Positions 1-8,727 of a DNA stretch of 64,000 bases are shown piece by piece (positions within the stretch are counted from its first letter, which is position 1; the number at the start of each line of letters is the position of its first letter). The position numbers were made by a program, and so were the translations under genes. The DNA is taken from the NCBI RefSeq assembly GCF_013177695.1, contig NZ_WOEY01000065.1:62001-126000 (forward strand). Reading direction: 5' to 3'. The stretch is from Paraburkholderia solitsugae (GTDB lineage Bacteria > Pseudomonadota > Gammaproteobacteria > Burkholderiales > Burkholderiaceae). The notes under the pieces were generated by a model. The model saw nothing but the letters and a program-made list of their open reading frames with translations. It was not told the origin of the DNA and made no database searches.

Positions 1-2
1 CA

Positions 3-248
3 GGCAGTACCTTGGTCACATTGCGGACAATTACCCATGCCCTGCGTGGTTGGCCTACGCCGTTTGGAGCCGCGATCAATAGCTCAGGTGGAATCTTTGT
101 GAACGATGAATGTATCGATTCCAAAGTAGCCGATTCTCTAGAAACGGTCGGCAGGCAAGTCGTGGAGTTCGCTCGGATGAAGAAGTTGGCCACACTGAAG
201 AGTTCGGACAGATGGAACACAGATCCCGTCGAATATCGTGTTGGTTAG
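3..248 (+). CDS. NAD(P)H-dependent FMN reductase, C-terminal part (cut by window start)
   Basis: The open frame enters from the left edge and ends at TAG 246-248, leaving about 81 residues. The segment LRGWPTPFGAAINS followed by a long C-terminal helix with VEFARMKKL is typical of the end of NADPH-dependent FMN reductases (flavodoxin-like fold, about 180-200 residues when complete). Such enzymes supply reduced FMN to two-component flavin monooxygenases. That fits the LLM monooxygenases downstream and the ribBA gene 1.1 kb away. The family is clear from the motif; the exact partner is inferred from position only. Confidence 0.75.
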   Translation, partial: GSTLVTLRTITHALRGWPTPFGAAINSSGGIFVNDECIDSKVADSLETVGRQVVEFARMKKLATLKSSDRWNTDPVEYRVG

Positions 249-544
249 CGAAAGAGACGCGCTGATTTGCAATTAATAAACGATGATGAATATTATTAAT
301 ATAAATATATGATGATTTTAAAATCGGCTGTGTTCTCGTAGACGAATATCGCAGGCGCTCCGATAGTATTGCGGCGAGGCCGATGATTCTCATCGACGCC
401 GTCCAGCACGGCACTTCAGGAAGCGCACCACGTGCGAAGCGAGCGACAGTACGCGCGCCCGATGACTCGCGAGTGGATCCGGTCGTCAGTGACGAGAAGG
501 CAAATCGGGGCGAGTGATTCAGTAGAGGAAATTAGGAGGCCAAA
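249..544. other. Intergenic, no gene recognised; AT-rich patch
   Basis: This stretch has no convincing gene. Positions about 270-330 are strikingly AT-rich against the surrounding DNA and could hold a promoter. Positions 340-515 are open in one forward frame, but I recognise nothing in the translation and see no start with a ribosome binding site. Confidence 0.4.
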
Positions 545-781
545 ATGCATGCGGATGTAAATTCGTTGCGGTGGCTCATTGAAAAATGGTTTGGTTTCCC
601 GTCTGACGGCACCTATCGACTTACGCGATCATCGCGTGTGCATTCGCCTGTAGGTCGCTGCGTGTGCTTCGAATCGACTGGGGCCGGTGTTGCAATCAAA
701 ATATTCTTTTTCCGTCACGACGATGGGTCATGGAGTGTTTTTCCTCCTGCCTCGAAGAAGCCAACGTTCGCTCTAAATTAA
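545..781 (+). CDS. Hypothetical protein, 78 residues
   Basis: A strong ribosome binding site (AGGAGG, 534-539) sits five bases before ATG 545. The protein has a basic, aromatic-rich N-terminus (LRWLIEKWFGF) and a central IKIFFFRHDDGSWSVFPP segment, which looks like a compact beta-rich domain. It has no signal peptide or membrane segment. I do not recognise a named family, although small proteins of this style occur in Burkholderiaceae accessory regions. It is not obviously linked to the flavin genes around it. Confidence 0.6.
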   Translation: MHADVNSLRWLIEKWFGFPSDGTYRLTRSSRVHSPVGRCVCFESTGAGVAIKIFFFRHDDGSWSVFPPASKKPTFALN

Positions 782-901
782 TTGCGTCGCGACGTAGATG
801 TACCTGTTGTGTGGGGCAAAACTGGCACCCAGGAACCACATCGTATGGGTCGATTGCTTGCCGGGATTAGCAGGGAACCCATGTGTAGGAGGAGACGACT
901 G

Positions 902-1132
902 ATGGACATTATCGAACTGGCCATCGCTTCAGGGATGCACATCACGCTGGATGGTCGCATCGGCACGCAGGAATACAACAGCGTGCATGGCTCGGTGCAG
1001 GCATTGCGACGCTTTGCTGAAGCAGTGGTGGTCACAGTCCCATTCATTGCCAGGCATCAGGTGCTGACCGAAGCGGATGCCCGAGCCGACTCGGCGAACA
1101 CTCAAGGCCGTGAGGCCGGCAATGATTGCTAG
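902..1132 (+). CDS. Hypothetical protein, 76 residues
   Basis: The frame is open from 782, but the start at ATG 902 is preferred because an AGGAGGAG ribosome binding site lies at 889-896. The protein begins MDIIELAIASGMHITLDG and has a GSVQALRRFAEAV helix; the C-terminal third is polar and probably disordered. It follows the previous small gene by 120 bases in the same direction. No family recognised. Confidence 0.5.
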   Translation: MDIIELAIASGMHITLDGRIGTQEYNSVHGSVQALRRFAEAVVVTVPFIARHQVLTEADARADSANTQGREAGNDC

Positions 1133-1208
1133 AACCTAGCCGCAATTGTGGCCCGTGCCGCAGGCTGGGGCAATGTGCGGCTCGAGCGGGTGTTTATATC
1201 GGACGCCG

Positions 1209-1243
1209 GCGGGCGGGACTTTGTTGGCGACTTTCCCGCCCGC
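1209..1243 (+). terminator. Perfect 10-bp inverted repeat ahead of ribBA
   Basis: GCGGGCGGGA at 1209-1218 is matched exactly by TCCCGCCCGC at 1234-1243, with a 15-base loop. No T-tract follows, so it may be a weak terminator for the small genes upstream or a leader structure for ribBA. It lacks the conserved elements of the FMN riboswitch. Confidence 0.45.
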
Positions 1244-1325
1244 AGATCTCGTAGTTTCACGAACGGCGCTTCAGCCTGATCGCGGGCGCCGTGCCATATT
1301 GATTTGGGAATGAAGGAGACGGGAC

Positions 1326-2525
1326 GTGAAGACAGATTCGATCGAAACCGCAATTGGCGCGATTGCGGCCGGGCGGATGGTCGTCGTAGTGGACGACGAA
1401 AACCGCGAGAACGAAGGCGATCTGATTATGGCTGCGCAGGCCGCAACTGAGGCCGACATTGCCTTTATGGTGCGCTACACGAGCGGAGTGCTTTGCGTAT
1501 CGCTGCCGGGGGAGCGTTTGGACGCGCTATCGCTTCCGCTGATGGTGGCGAACAATAGCGATTCGATGGGTACTGCATTCACGGTGAGCACGGACTATCG
1601 CATCGGTACGACGACGGGAATTTCGGCGGCCGACCGTGCCATCACCGTCAGGGCACTCGTCGACGAGAATGCCGACGCTGCGGAGTTTAACCGGCCGGGA
1701 CACGTCTTCCCGTTGCGTGCGGTGCGCGGCGGCGTATTGCGTCGCCCCGGACACACCGAAGCAGGGGTTGACCTCGCGCGACTCGCAGGGATGGCGCCTG
1801 GTGGCTTGCTGGCCGAGATCGTCAACGACGATGGAACGATGGCGAGGTTGCCGCAATTGATGGCGTTCGCGCGAACACATTCGCTGCCCATTATCACGAT
1901 CAAGGATTTGATTGCGTATCGCCGCAAGCATGAATGCATCGTAGAACGCATGTCGGTCGCGCGTCTGCCCACCCGATATGGTGTGTTTACGGTGTATGGG
2001 TATAAGGAAACGTTTACTGGGCAGGAACACGCGGCGCTGGTAATGGGCGAATTGCAGGGAAACGACTCGCCTCTTGTGCGTGTTCATTCGGAATGCCTCA
2101 CTGGAGAAGTGTTCGGGTCGATCAGATGCGATTGCCGTGCACAACTTGATCTGGCGATGAGCCAGATTGCAGCAGAAGGCCGCGGCGTTATTGTTTATCT
2201 CAAGGGACACGAAGGGCGAGGCATCGGATTGACCGAGAAACTGCGGGCCTATGCGTTGCAGGATGAGGGCCTCGATACCGTTGAGGCAAATCTGCAATTG
2301 GGTCTCCAGGTGGATGCGCGAGATTACGCGGTTGGCGCCCAGATTCTCCATGACCAGGACGTAACAAAGATGAGGCTGATGACAAACAACCCGCGCAAGT
2401 ATCAAGGCATCTCCGGGTTCGGATTGAGCATCGAGGAACGCGTGCCCCTAGTAACGGTGCCAAACAGCGAAAACGCTTTCTATCTGAGAACAAAACAAGC
2501 CGTGCTCGGACACATGCTGGACTGA
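1326..2525 (+). CDS. ribBA: Bifunctional 3,4-dihydroxy-2-butanone-4-phosphate synthase / GTP cyclohydrolase II (RibBA)
   Basis: This 399-residue protein catalyses both entry reactions of riboflavin synthesis. The RibB half (about 1-200) carries DDENRENEGDL at 23-33 and the RPGHVFPLRA and RRPGHTEA motifs. The RibA half (about 205-399) has the zinc cysteines in ECLTGEVFGSIRCDC, the GHEGRGIGL loop and LMTNNPRKYQGISGFG. Both active sites look intact. The start is GTG 1326 with GGAG about ten bases upstream. It lies alone, away from other rib genes. Its placement beside an FMN reductase and many FMN enzymes suggests an accessory copy that boosts flavin supply during catabolism (inference). No FMN riboswitch is visible upstream. 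Confidence 0.93.
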   Translation: MKTDSIETAIGAIAAGRMVVVVDDENRENEGDLIMAAQAATEADIAFMVRYTSGVLCVSLPGERLDALSLPLMVANNSDSMGTAFTVSTDYRIGTTTGISAADRAITVRALVDENADAAEFNRPGHVFPLRAVRGGVLRRPGHTEAGVDLARLAGMAPGGLLAEIVNDDGTMARLPQLMAFARTHSLPIITIKDLIAYRRKHECIVERMSVARLPTRYGVFTVYGYKETFTGQEHAALVMGELQGNDSPLVRVHSECLTGEVFGSIRCDCRAQLDLAMSQIAAEGRGVIVYLKGHEGRGIGLTEKLRAYALQDEGLDTVEANLQLGLQVDARDYAVGAQILHDQDVTKMRLMTNNPRKYQGISGFGLSIEERVPLVTVPNSENAFYLRTKQAVLGHMLD

Positions 2526-2542
2526 TTTTTGCAAAACAGACG

Positions 2543-2665
2543 CTCAACACGGAGGAGCGCGCGGTCACCATGATCGAACATCGTTAGAGAGGCGCCGCAT
2601 AGGCCATCGCACGACTTGGGCGAAGCGCCTCGACAGTTTTGCGTGAACTGGCGCGCCACGGCGCG
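2543..2665 (+). pseudogene. IS30-family transposase relic (N-terminal HTH fragment)
   Basis: One forward frame reads LNTEERAVTMIEHR, a stop, RGAA, a second stop, then AIARLGRSASTVLRELARHG. This matches the N-terminal helix-turn-helix of IS30-family transposases (EER..I...AIA..LGRS.STV.REL). Two in-frame TAG codons at 2585 and 2600 and the loss of the DDE catalytic part show that it is dead. No terminal repeats were found. Confidence 0.6.
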
Positions 2666-2767
2666 TCGTCTATTAGCTGGCTGAGATGCGCCCGAGTTCG
2701 TCGTGGACAGTGAGTTGCCAAACGCTGGACTTGCTAAACGTTGCACTTGACTCTTGAGGTGATCCCC

Positions 2768-3715
2768 ATGGATCTGCGCAGGATTCGATATTTCGTGGCT
2801 GTTGCCGAAGAGCTGCACTTCGGTCGTGCGGCAGAAAAGGTAAATGTCGTGCAGTCGGCGGTTAGCCGGCAAATCAAGCTTCTGGAGGAGGAGCTTGAAT
2901 TCACGTTGTTCACACGCATTGGCCCAAAGGTGGGTCTCACCATTCCAGGCGAAATTTTTCTGCCAGAAGCCTATGCAATCCTTCAACGGGCGGACGAAGG
3001 GCTGGAACGGGTGCGCGCTTGCGCTCGCGGCACGGTCGGCCGCTTGACGATCGGCTTCGTTGACGTCGCGCTCTGGGCGACTTTGCCGGCAATCTTGAGT
3101 GAGTTTCGCAGTCAAGCTCCGTCGATTGATCTGCAATTGCGGCAGCTTGACCGCATCGCGCAGATCGAAGCGCTGAATACCTCGGCGATCGATATCGCCA
3201 TCTTTCCGTCACCTGCGCCACTGGATGCGGATATCTGTACGGAACCTTTCGCTGCTGCTCCCTTCGTGGCTGTACTGCCTAAGCAACACCGCCTCGCCGG
3301 TCGCCGTGACATCTCGTTGCGAGAACTAGCGACTGAGCCTTTCGTCCTGTTCCCCACGCGTAAGCGGACCCGGATGCTGGAGATGATTGTCGCGGCCTGT
3401 TCGGGGGCGGGATACATGCCCAGGGTGACACAGGAGGCTGAGCAGCTTCATACCCTGATGTCGTTGGTCAACGCCGGGATCGGTGTGACACTCGCACCGA
3501 AATGGGTTGCTGAAAACTTTTCTACAGGCGCATCTTATGCGTACCTGACCGATCCGTTACCCGATTATGAGCTGCGGATCGCGTGGCGAAAGGCGGCGAC
3601 CAGCACCAATGTCGCGATCAATCAATTTAGACGAGTCGTTCAGCGCATGTCACCTGGTCTTGAAGCCAGACCGTTCCAGCAGATTGCTGCTCTGGAAGTC
3701 AGTGAAGTCGATTGA
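2768..3715 (+). CDS. LysR-family transcriptional regulator
   Basis: This 315-residue protein starts at ATG 2768 with GAGGTGA upstream. The N-terminal winged helix-turn-helix covers about residues 1-60 (DLRRIRYFVAVAEELHFGRA, then QSAVSRQIKLLEEEL), followed by a linker helix and a substrate-binding domain to the end. The type resembles BenM/CatM-like regulators of aromatic catabolism. A relic of an amidohydrolase gene follows directly (3749), and a relic of this gene's 3' end precedes the intact amidohydrolase at 15826. Its original target was therefore probably that operon (inference). Confidence 0.9.
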   Translation: MDLRRIRYFVAVAEELHFGRAAEKVNVVQSAVSRQIKLLEEELEFTLFTRIGPKVGLTIPGEIFLPEAYAILQRADEGLERVRACARGTVGRLTIGFVDVALWATLPAILSEFRSQAPSIDLQLRQLDRIAQIEALNTSAIDIAIFPSPAPLDADICTEPFAAAPFVAVLPKQHRLAGRRDISLRELATEPFVLFPTRKRTRMLEMIVAACSGAGYMPRVTQEAEQLHTLMSLVNAGIGVTLAPKWVAENFSTGASYAYLTDPLPDYELRIAWRKAATSTNVAINQFRRVVQRMSPGLEARPFQQIAALEVSEVD

Positions 3716-3748
3716 GATACTCCATTAAAATCACTGGAAAGTGAGACG

Positions 3749-3808
3749 ATGGCTGATGACCTGCGTGTTTTGGATGCGCTCGTCCATCCCTACAATGAAT
3801 CGTATTGT
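3749..3808 (+). pseudogene. 5' remnant of an amidohydrolase gene (copy of the start of 15826-16902)
   Basis: The translation starts M-ADDLRVLDALVHPYNES and parallels the start of the intact amidohydrolase at 15826 (M-IDGLPVLDAVVHAYNMD). The preceding intergenic bases and the end of the LysR gene are also similar between the two places. After about 20 codons the similarity stops and the antisense BON gene begins, so the rest has been lost. Confidence 0.65.
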
Positions 3809-3871
3809 TTAGGGGGCAAACGACCGTCTGGGTGGCACGGACCATTGAATGATACCCAGAGCAGTCTGATT

Positions 3872-4210
3872 CTATTGACCGGGCTGACGGATCGTCAGTG
3901 CGTTGTTGACCGAGCTTACTCCACTTACACCTCGGGCGACTTCGCCAGCACGCTCGATTTGAGACTGGTCGCTGACCGAGCCTGCGAGCGTGACCGATCC
4001 ATTCTTCGCACGCACGAAGATGGTCGGCGTGTCGACAATCTTCGCCTTGATCAGGGCCGCTCGCACTTGTTTCGAAAGCGCGCGATCAGCGGCCCTAATC
4101 GACTTGGCTGATTGAGGCGCTGGGGCAGAAGCCTCACTTGTCTGGGCATAAGCACCCATTGACGCTGACGTGAGAAGGCAAAACACCAAAAACGCAAACT
4201 TACATTTCAT
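3872..4210 (-). CDS. Secreted BON-domain protein
   Basis: A 112-residue protein with a signal peptide (hydrophobic stretch at residues 5-20, cleavage near AYAQ). A single BON domain (about residues 42-108) carries the typical VRAKNGSVTLAGSV and VSGVSSVNNAL segments. BON domains are periplasmic or envelope proteins, often membrane-associated and stress-linked (OsmY-like). An AGGAG-like site precedes ATG 4210. It lies 94 bases downstream of the porin on the same strand and may be cotranscribed with it. Confidence 0.8.
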   Translation of the reverse strand: MKCKFAFLVFCLLTSASMGAYAQTSEASAPAPQSAKSIRAADRALSKQVRAALIKAKIVDTPTIFVRAKNGSVTLAGSVSDQSQIERAGEVARGVSGVSSVNNALTIRQPGQ

Positions 4211-4304
4211 CGGGGCATCTCCTAATAGATATCAGAAGCCAAAACTTCACCGCTTCGCGACTTCCTCATAACGTTATCGCGTGTTAGCGCCATTCCTAAG
4301 CACA

Positions 4305-5369
4305 TCAGAACATGTGCATGATGCCGATGTAACTACCTTGCTGATTATGTCCTTGCAAAGGTGGCGAATCTTGCGTCTCTACAGGAAACGCTGCATTTGC
4401 GCCGTTGAACATTGAGGCAACCACCACGTAGATAAATGTGCGCTTCGAGAGGTTGTACGTCGCGCCCAGGGCAGCGAGGTTGGCAGTTCCTCCGCCGTGA
4501 TTGACATTGGTGTGGTACCACGCAGCCTGTAGCTGAAGTGCCGGATTGAACTGATAAGACACGCCAACCCACTCCTGACTCGCTCGTGTTGCACCAACGG
4601 TGTTGGTCGAATCGACGACAGTATCCGATCCCGAGGAAACCAGTTGCTGGTAGCCCGTGTAGAACTTCCACGCCTGCAGCTGGTACGTGGCACCAGCCAT
4701 ATACTCTTTCGAGTTGCTGTACAGGCCCGAGAAGTTTCCGTTCGCGTCCCGACGCTCGTCGTAGAGTCCGTAGCCAGTGAATCCACCCAAAGAATATTGC
4801 ACGCTCGCACTGAATGTTCGCGATGCCTTGAAGTTACCAGCGGTATTCCCGAAGCCGTTTTGCACGCGAAACGAAAGACCGTGCATCTCCGGCGAATTGT
4901 AGGTCAAAGCGTTCACCGCCTGTCCAGTTCCGCGGTACCTGGAAAAGTTGAGGACGCTGGTCTGCTGTGCGACAAACGGATCGAGGTACCACTCAGTTGC
5001 GTCCGACAACACCATTGCACGGCCGGCCCACAAACTGCCGTAGGTGTCGTTTGACAGGCCGACGTACGCATAACGATTCCAGTAAGCATCCCCGATTGTC
5101 TGGCCGGTTCCCGCAAGGAACATATTTTCCAGGTTGAAGACTACTTTCGTCCCCCCGCCAAGATCCTCTTTGCCGAGAAGACCAAGAAAGCTTGCCCCGT
5201 ACTGATTGCTGCCAAACCGAAAGAGGTTTTTGCTGCCGTCCGGAGTCGCAACGTGGTTCACGAAATCAACATCAGCAGCCACACGTCCGTAAAGCGTCAG
5301 AGAGCTTTGGGCGTGCACCGCACAAACACCGAGCGAGGTTAACATCATGCAAACAAGCTTTTTTTTCAT
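4305..5369 (-). CDS. Gram-negative porin (Burkholderia OmpC-like)
   Basis: A 354-residue outer-membrane protein. It has a signal peptide ending HAQS, then the porin opening SSLTLYGRVAADVDFV, the internal GLSNDTYGSLWAGR segment, repeated amphipathic strands and a C-terminal phenylalanine (IGIMHMF) needed for barrel assembly. It forms a 16-stranded trimeric channel for small hydrophilic molecules. Its position before a decarboxylase, a SnoaL-like gene and monooxygenases suggests that it imports the pathway substrate (inference). The 5370-5630 region upstream is AT-rich and should contain its promoter. Confidence 0.93.
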   Translation of the reverse strand: MKKKLVCMMLTSLGVCAVHAQSSLTLYGRVAADVDFVNHVATPDGSKNLFRFGSNQYGASFLGLLGKEDLGGGTKVVFNLENMFLAGTGQTIGDAYWNRYAYVGLSNDTYGSLWAGRAMVLSDATEWYLDPFVAQQTSVLNFSRYRGTGQAVNALTYNSPEMHGLSFRVQNGFGNTAGNFKASRTFSASVQYSLGGFTGYGLYDERRDANGNFSGLYSNSKEYMAGATYQLQAWKFYTGYQQLVSSGSDTVVDSTNTVGATRASQEWVGVSYQFNPALQLQAAWYHTNVNHGGGTANLAALGATYNLSKRTFIYVVVASMFNGANAAFPVETQDSPPLQGHNQQGSYIGIMHMF

Positions 5370-5630
5370 ATTTCGTCTCCTAATGTGGTCATTTAATATG
5401 TCTAATTCAACTCTGCATGTCAGTTCTTCAGATAAAGCAAAAACACATCATCGGCGCGTAAGAAAATCGCTTTTATAATAAGAAACGTCAGGGTGTGTTC
5501 ATCTATAATCTATATCGGAGTCCAAATTGATTTACCGGATCGAACCGAAAATATTGCGCGTGAGCCTCCGAACGGGCGGAACCGGACTGACCTATGCAGC
5601 GCCCCCTAATGTGATGTGGTGCGAGATAAA

Positions 5631-6623
5631 TTACATTGCTGTTTGAGCATGGGCGTCAAACGTGGTGGAAACGTCCAATTTGAGAATCCGATCGGCGTTG
5701 CCATGCGCGATCTTGATCCGATCCGCGGGAGACAGCGGCAGAGCATCAAGGAATTTTCGCGCCGGTGCGTTGGCACTGTACGGATAATCCACGCTAAACA
5801 TGATCCTGTCCGCACCGAATGCAGTCAGTGCGTTCAGGAAAGGTGATAGGTGAAATACACCCGATGTTGTGATGTACACGTTATTCACGATCGTCTGGCT
5901 GATCGGGTTCGCGCCACGGCTCAAAAGCACGTCATCGGAGCGTCCGAGCATGAAAGGCAGCATTTCTCCCATATGCCCAACAATCGCCGTCAAGCCGGGA
6001 AATTTCTCGAACGTCCCGGCTAGTGCCAACCTGAGGACATGAATCGCGGTCTCCGAATGCCAGCCGAATATTCCGGACGCAAGCAACGGCCCGGCTCGAC
6101 CTGGCAGCCCGTCGTAGTAACAGTCATATACCGCCTTCGGTGGCAGATTGGGATGAATATAGATCGGCACATCGAGCGCGACAGCCCGAGCCAGCACCGG
6201 TGTGAAACGTTCGTCATCGAGGAAGCGGCCATCGGTGAGTCCGTTCACCATTGCACCGCGAAAACCGAGATCGGAGACGGCGCGTTCCAGCTCGTCTGCC
6301 GCTGCGTCAGGTTCTCGCATCGGCAGATGAGCAAATCCGCCGAACCGGTTCGGATGCCGGCGCACGGCAACGCCCAGGCGATTGTTCGTCTCCTGGGCGA
6401 AGCGGATTCCGGCACCACCGTCTAGAAGATCGGCCCCGGGCATACTCGCGGAAATCACTTGCTGAGTGATACCGTGCTCGTCCATGGCAGCAAGGCGGCC
6501 AGCATCGAGATCCCCTAGTACGATGTCGCTCTCTGGGGAATAGCCGGGATTGCTGCTGGCATCAAAATGGGCGTGGACCAGCGGGGGAACAAGGAAATGC
6601 TCCTCAAGAGCTACGATCCTCAT
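5631..6623 (-). CDS. Amidohydrolase-2 family protein, decarboxylase-like (ACMSD/gamma-resorcylate decarboxylase type)
   Basis: A 330-residue TIM-barrel metal enzyme. It starts MRIVALEEHFL, the ExHx metal motif of non-oxidative aromatic decarboxylases. Further signs are YIHPNLPP, IVGHMGEMLPFMLGR (metal His and acidic residue) and MFSVDYPYS (C-terminal Asp), then ADRIKIAHGNADRIL. Start ATG 6623 is chosen over an upstream in-frame start because GGAGAG precedes it. Family members decarboxylate dihydroxybenzoates, 5-carboxyvanillate or related acids; some are hydrolases. It follows the SnoaL-like gene by 81 bases on the same strand and is likely in one transcript with it. Confidence 0.8.
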   Translation of the reverse strand: MRIVALEEHFLVPPLVHAHFDASSNPGYSPESDIVLGDLDAGRLAAMDEHGITQQVISASMPGADLLDGGAGIRFAQETNNRLGVAVRRHPNRFGGFAHLPMREPDAAADELERAVSDLGFRGAMVNGLTDGRFLDDERFTPVLARAVALDVPIYIHPNLPPKAVYDCYYDGLPGRAGPLLASGIFGWHSETAIHVLRLALAGTFEKFPGLTAIVGHMGEMLPFMLGRSDDVLLSRGANPISQTIVNNVYITTSGVFHLSPFLNALTAFGADRIMFSVDYPYSANAPARKFLDALPLSPADRIKIAHGNADRILKLDVSTTFDAHAQTAM

Positions 6624-6704
6624 CTTCTCTCCTGTTGAGATAACCCGCTCGTCGCGACGATCCAATTTTTCACCGCGGAGGCCGGATTATTGCGCTTTCA
6701 GATG

Positions 6705-7211
6705 TCAGGAAACCTTGAGCGCGCCGCTGTCCATGTAGACGATCTCGCCAACGAGCAGACCGTCCCGGCACTCGAGTACGATCATGCACGGTGATTTGAC
6801 CGACTTTCCGGAAACGTTGAGACTTTGCAGGTCGTCCCCGGCGGCTTCCACGTCGAACTCTCCCTCGACGTAGATGTAAGTGTCCACGACGGTCACGCGC
6901 GTAAAAGACTTGAGCGCCGGACCAGGCCACTTTTCGAAACGGTCGAGATAGAACTCGCGGATGCCGTTAAAGCTGTCTACGTCAACGCCGAGTGCCGGAA
7001 TTCTTTGGTAGGAGCCAACCGGATGAACCGTCGCCATCGTTTCTTCGATGTCGCTCGACCATTCCGCGACGAGATGGCGTTCAAACACTTCCTTGTTAGC
7101 CCGGCTCAGGTCGGTGTCCGCCACAAAGACGGGGCCGTTTGTGTAGCTTTCGATTGAAAAGGGTTTGCCTTGCCACATCAGAGCTTTGGTACGGGTCTGC
7201 AGGGTTGCCAT
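6705..7211 (-). CDS. SnoaL-like / NTF2-fold protein
   Basis: A 168-residue single-domain protein of the NTF2-like superfamily. Signs are an N-terminal helix ending HLVAEWSSDIEETMATVHP, then FNGIREFYLDRFEKWPGPA and the alternating strands TYIYVEGEFDVEAAG. SnoaL-like proteins are cyclases, isomerases, hydratases or polyketide-type ring enzymes; the specific reaction cannot be read here. An AAGGAG site lies upstream of the start. The gene is divergent from the LLM monooxygenase at 7548, so both could use the region that holds the 7404 operator. Confidence 0.65.
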   Translation of the reverse strand: MATLQTRTKALMWQGKPFSIESYTNGPVFVADTDLSRANKEVFERHLVAEWSSDIEETMATVHPVGSYQRIPALGVDVDSFNGIREFYLDRFEKWPGPALKSFTRVTVVDTYIYVEGEFDVEAAGDDLQSLNVSGKSVKSPCMIVLECRDGLLVGEIVYMDSGALKVS

Positions 7212-7403
7212 ATTCTGTCTTCTCCTTGTAGATAGAGCTCAACTGACTGGCTCGTCACGGCCTTCGCGTCTATGCGTGCCAGCCCATACCCATAAGCTAA
7301 TGCCGCCTTCATAGCGTGTCCAACGGCAAATCCTGATGGCATGATCGAATCTTGTGAACGTCTTTCGGGCCTTCAGACTGGTTCACTGCGACTGCCGAAT
7401 GAG

Positions 7404-7418
7404 ATCTCAAAGTGAGAT
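7404..7418. promoter_or_regulatory. Palindromic operator, copy A of a repeated promoter module
   Basis: ATCTCA-AAG-TGAGAT is a perfect 6-3-6 palindrome. The following ~80 bases up to about 7490 (including TTTGCTGCTGGACATG and a GATAATCTATGCGAC -10-like block) recur at 15575-15652 and 21985-22094, each time upstream of a flavoenzyme gene. This copy is 130 bases before the LLM gene at 7548. An IclR-type regulator is suggested by the IclR relic next to the third copy (inference). Confidence 0.6.
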
Positions 7419-7547
7419 TGCCCAATCAGCATTTGCTGCTGGACATGCCGTGGCAGCCGGATAATCTATGCGACATCAGGAAGACGCGCCGACCGTGTCG
7501 AGCGTCGCATACGTTTACATAAGCAGAGATCTGCAGGAGGGACATTG

Positions 7548-8699
7548 ATGCCTGGCTCGACCAATCCGATCTTCAACGCCAACCGGATGAAGATCGGCAT
7601 CTTTGCCATAAATGGCAGAGGTGGGATCATGACGACGGTACCGGAAGCCTATGAGCCAACCTGGGACCTGTCGGTGAAGACTTCGCAGATGGCAGACGCA
7701 GCCGGTTTCGAGGCGATTGTCTCCTACGCCCGCTGGAAAGGCTGGGTAACAGGTGGCAATGACGATTCCACCGGCGTCACGATGGATCCTTTCACGTGGG
7801 CAGCAGGCATTGCGCAGGCGACGCGCTATTCCGCCGTCTTTGCAACCTCGCATGCCCCCACGATCCATCCTATCCTCGCGGCCAAGCAGAGCTCGACGAT
7901 CGATATCATTGCCGGCGGCCGCTTCGGGCTGAATGTCGTAGGTGGCTGGAACAAGCCCGAACTCGAGATGTTCGGTGCGCCCTTCAAGGAACATGATCGA
8001 CGCTACGACCACCTGTCGGAATGGCTCGCCGTTATCCGCCAGCTCTGGCAATCTCATGACGAATTCGACTTTCACGGGGACTTCTTCGATGTCGTGCGTG
8101 CATCGTCAATGCCCAAGCCAGTGCAGAAGTCGAATCCGCCGATCATGAATGCAGGTGGATCGGACCGGGGCCGGCAATTTGCGTGCGAGAACGCCGATAT
8201 GTGCTTCCTCATCATCCAGTCTGAGTCGCCTGCGGCAATCCGGCGCCAGGTGGACGAGTATAAGCGCCTGGCGAGAGAGGAGTTCGGCCGCGAGATCCAG
8301 GTATGGACCAATTCGATGGTGATGCAGCGTGATACGCAGGCGGAGGCGGATGCGTATTACCACCGCTGCATTGTCGAGTATGAAGACAAGGCGTGCGTCG
8401 ATGCGTGGATGCAGATGCAGCAGGAGCACGCAAAGCTCATGTCGCCTGAGGCATTGAAGGCTTTCCGTCAGCGCATGGCCGGCAGCGGTGGCGGTTTTCC
8501 GCTGATAGGCTCCGCAGCGCGCATCGCCGAGCGCCTGGAGATGCTGGCGGACTGCGGGCTCGACGGCATTCTGCTGACCTGGGTTGATCCGCTGGACGGG
8601 ATCGGGCGCTTCACCCGAGACGTGCTTCCGCTTATGGAGCAGACTGGCCTGCGTGCGCCTTTCACCGCACGGAGTCAGAGCGAGATGGGGCGGACCTGA
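7548..8699 (+). CDS. LLM-class flavin-dependent monooxygenase (RutA-like group)
   Basis: A 383-residue luciferase-like TIM-barrel enzyme. Motifs include MKIGIFAINGRGG at the first strand, STIDIIAGGRFGLNVVGGW, a typical FMNH2-binding segment of RutA-like proteins, and YDHLSEWLAVIRQLW. It uses reduced FMN from a reductase and O2 to oxidise its substrate. Start ATG 7548 is preferred over TTG 7545 because GGAGGG lies seven bases upstream. The carboxylesterase begins 28 bases downstream. An LLM enzyme followed by an esterase fits Baeyer-Villiger oxidation to an ester and then hydrolysis, as in type II Baeyer-Villiger monooxygenases (inference). A deleted inverted copy of this gene with its promoter lies at 15447-15652. 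Confidence 0.85.
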   Translation: MPGSTNPIFNANRMKIGIFAINGRGGIMTTVPEAYEPTWDLSVKTSQMADAAGFEAIVSYARWKGWVTGGNDDSTGVTMDPFTWAAGIAQATRYSAVFATSHAPTIHPILAAKQSSTIDIIAGGRFGLNVVGGWNKPELEMFGAPFKEHDRRYDHLSEWLAVIRQLWQSHDEFDFHGDFFDVVRASSMPKPVQKSNPPIMNAGGSDRGRQFACENADMCFLIIQSESPAAIRRQVDEYKRLAREEFGREIQVWTNSMVMQRDTQAEADAYYHRCIVEYEDKACVDAWMQMQQEHAKLMSPEALKAFRQRMAGSGGGFPLIGSAARIAERLEMLADCGLDGILLTWVDPLDGIGRFTRDVLPLMEQTGLRAPFTARSQSEMGRT

Positions 8700-8727
8700 T
8701 CGCTTGTCGGCATGTGAGGAGCTAAAT

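Noticed and set aside
1133..1325. FMN riboswitch before ribBA
   Set aside because: I looked for the conserved AGGG.AGGGTGAA and GACCGGCGGT-like parts and found only a simple 10-bp inverted repeat.
1527..2405. A 292-codon reverse open frame over ribBA
   Set aside because: It is antisense to a complete RibBA protein, with low-quality composition and no ribosome binding site.
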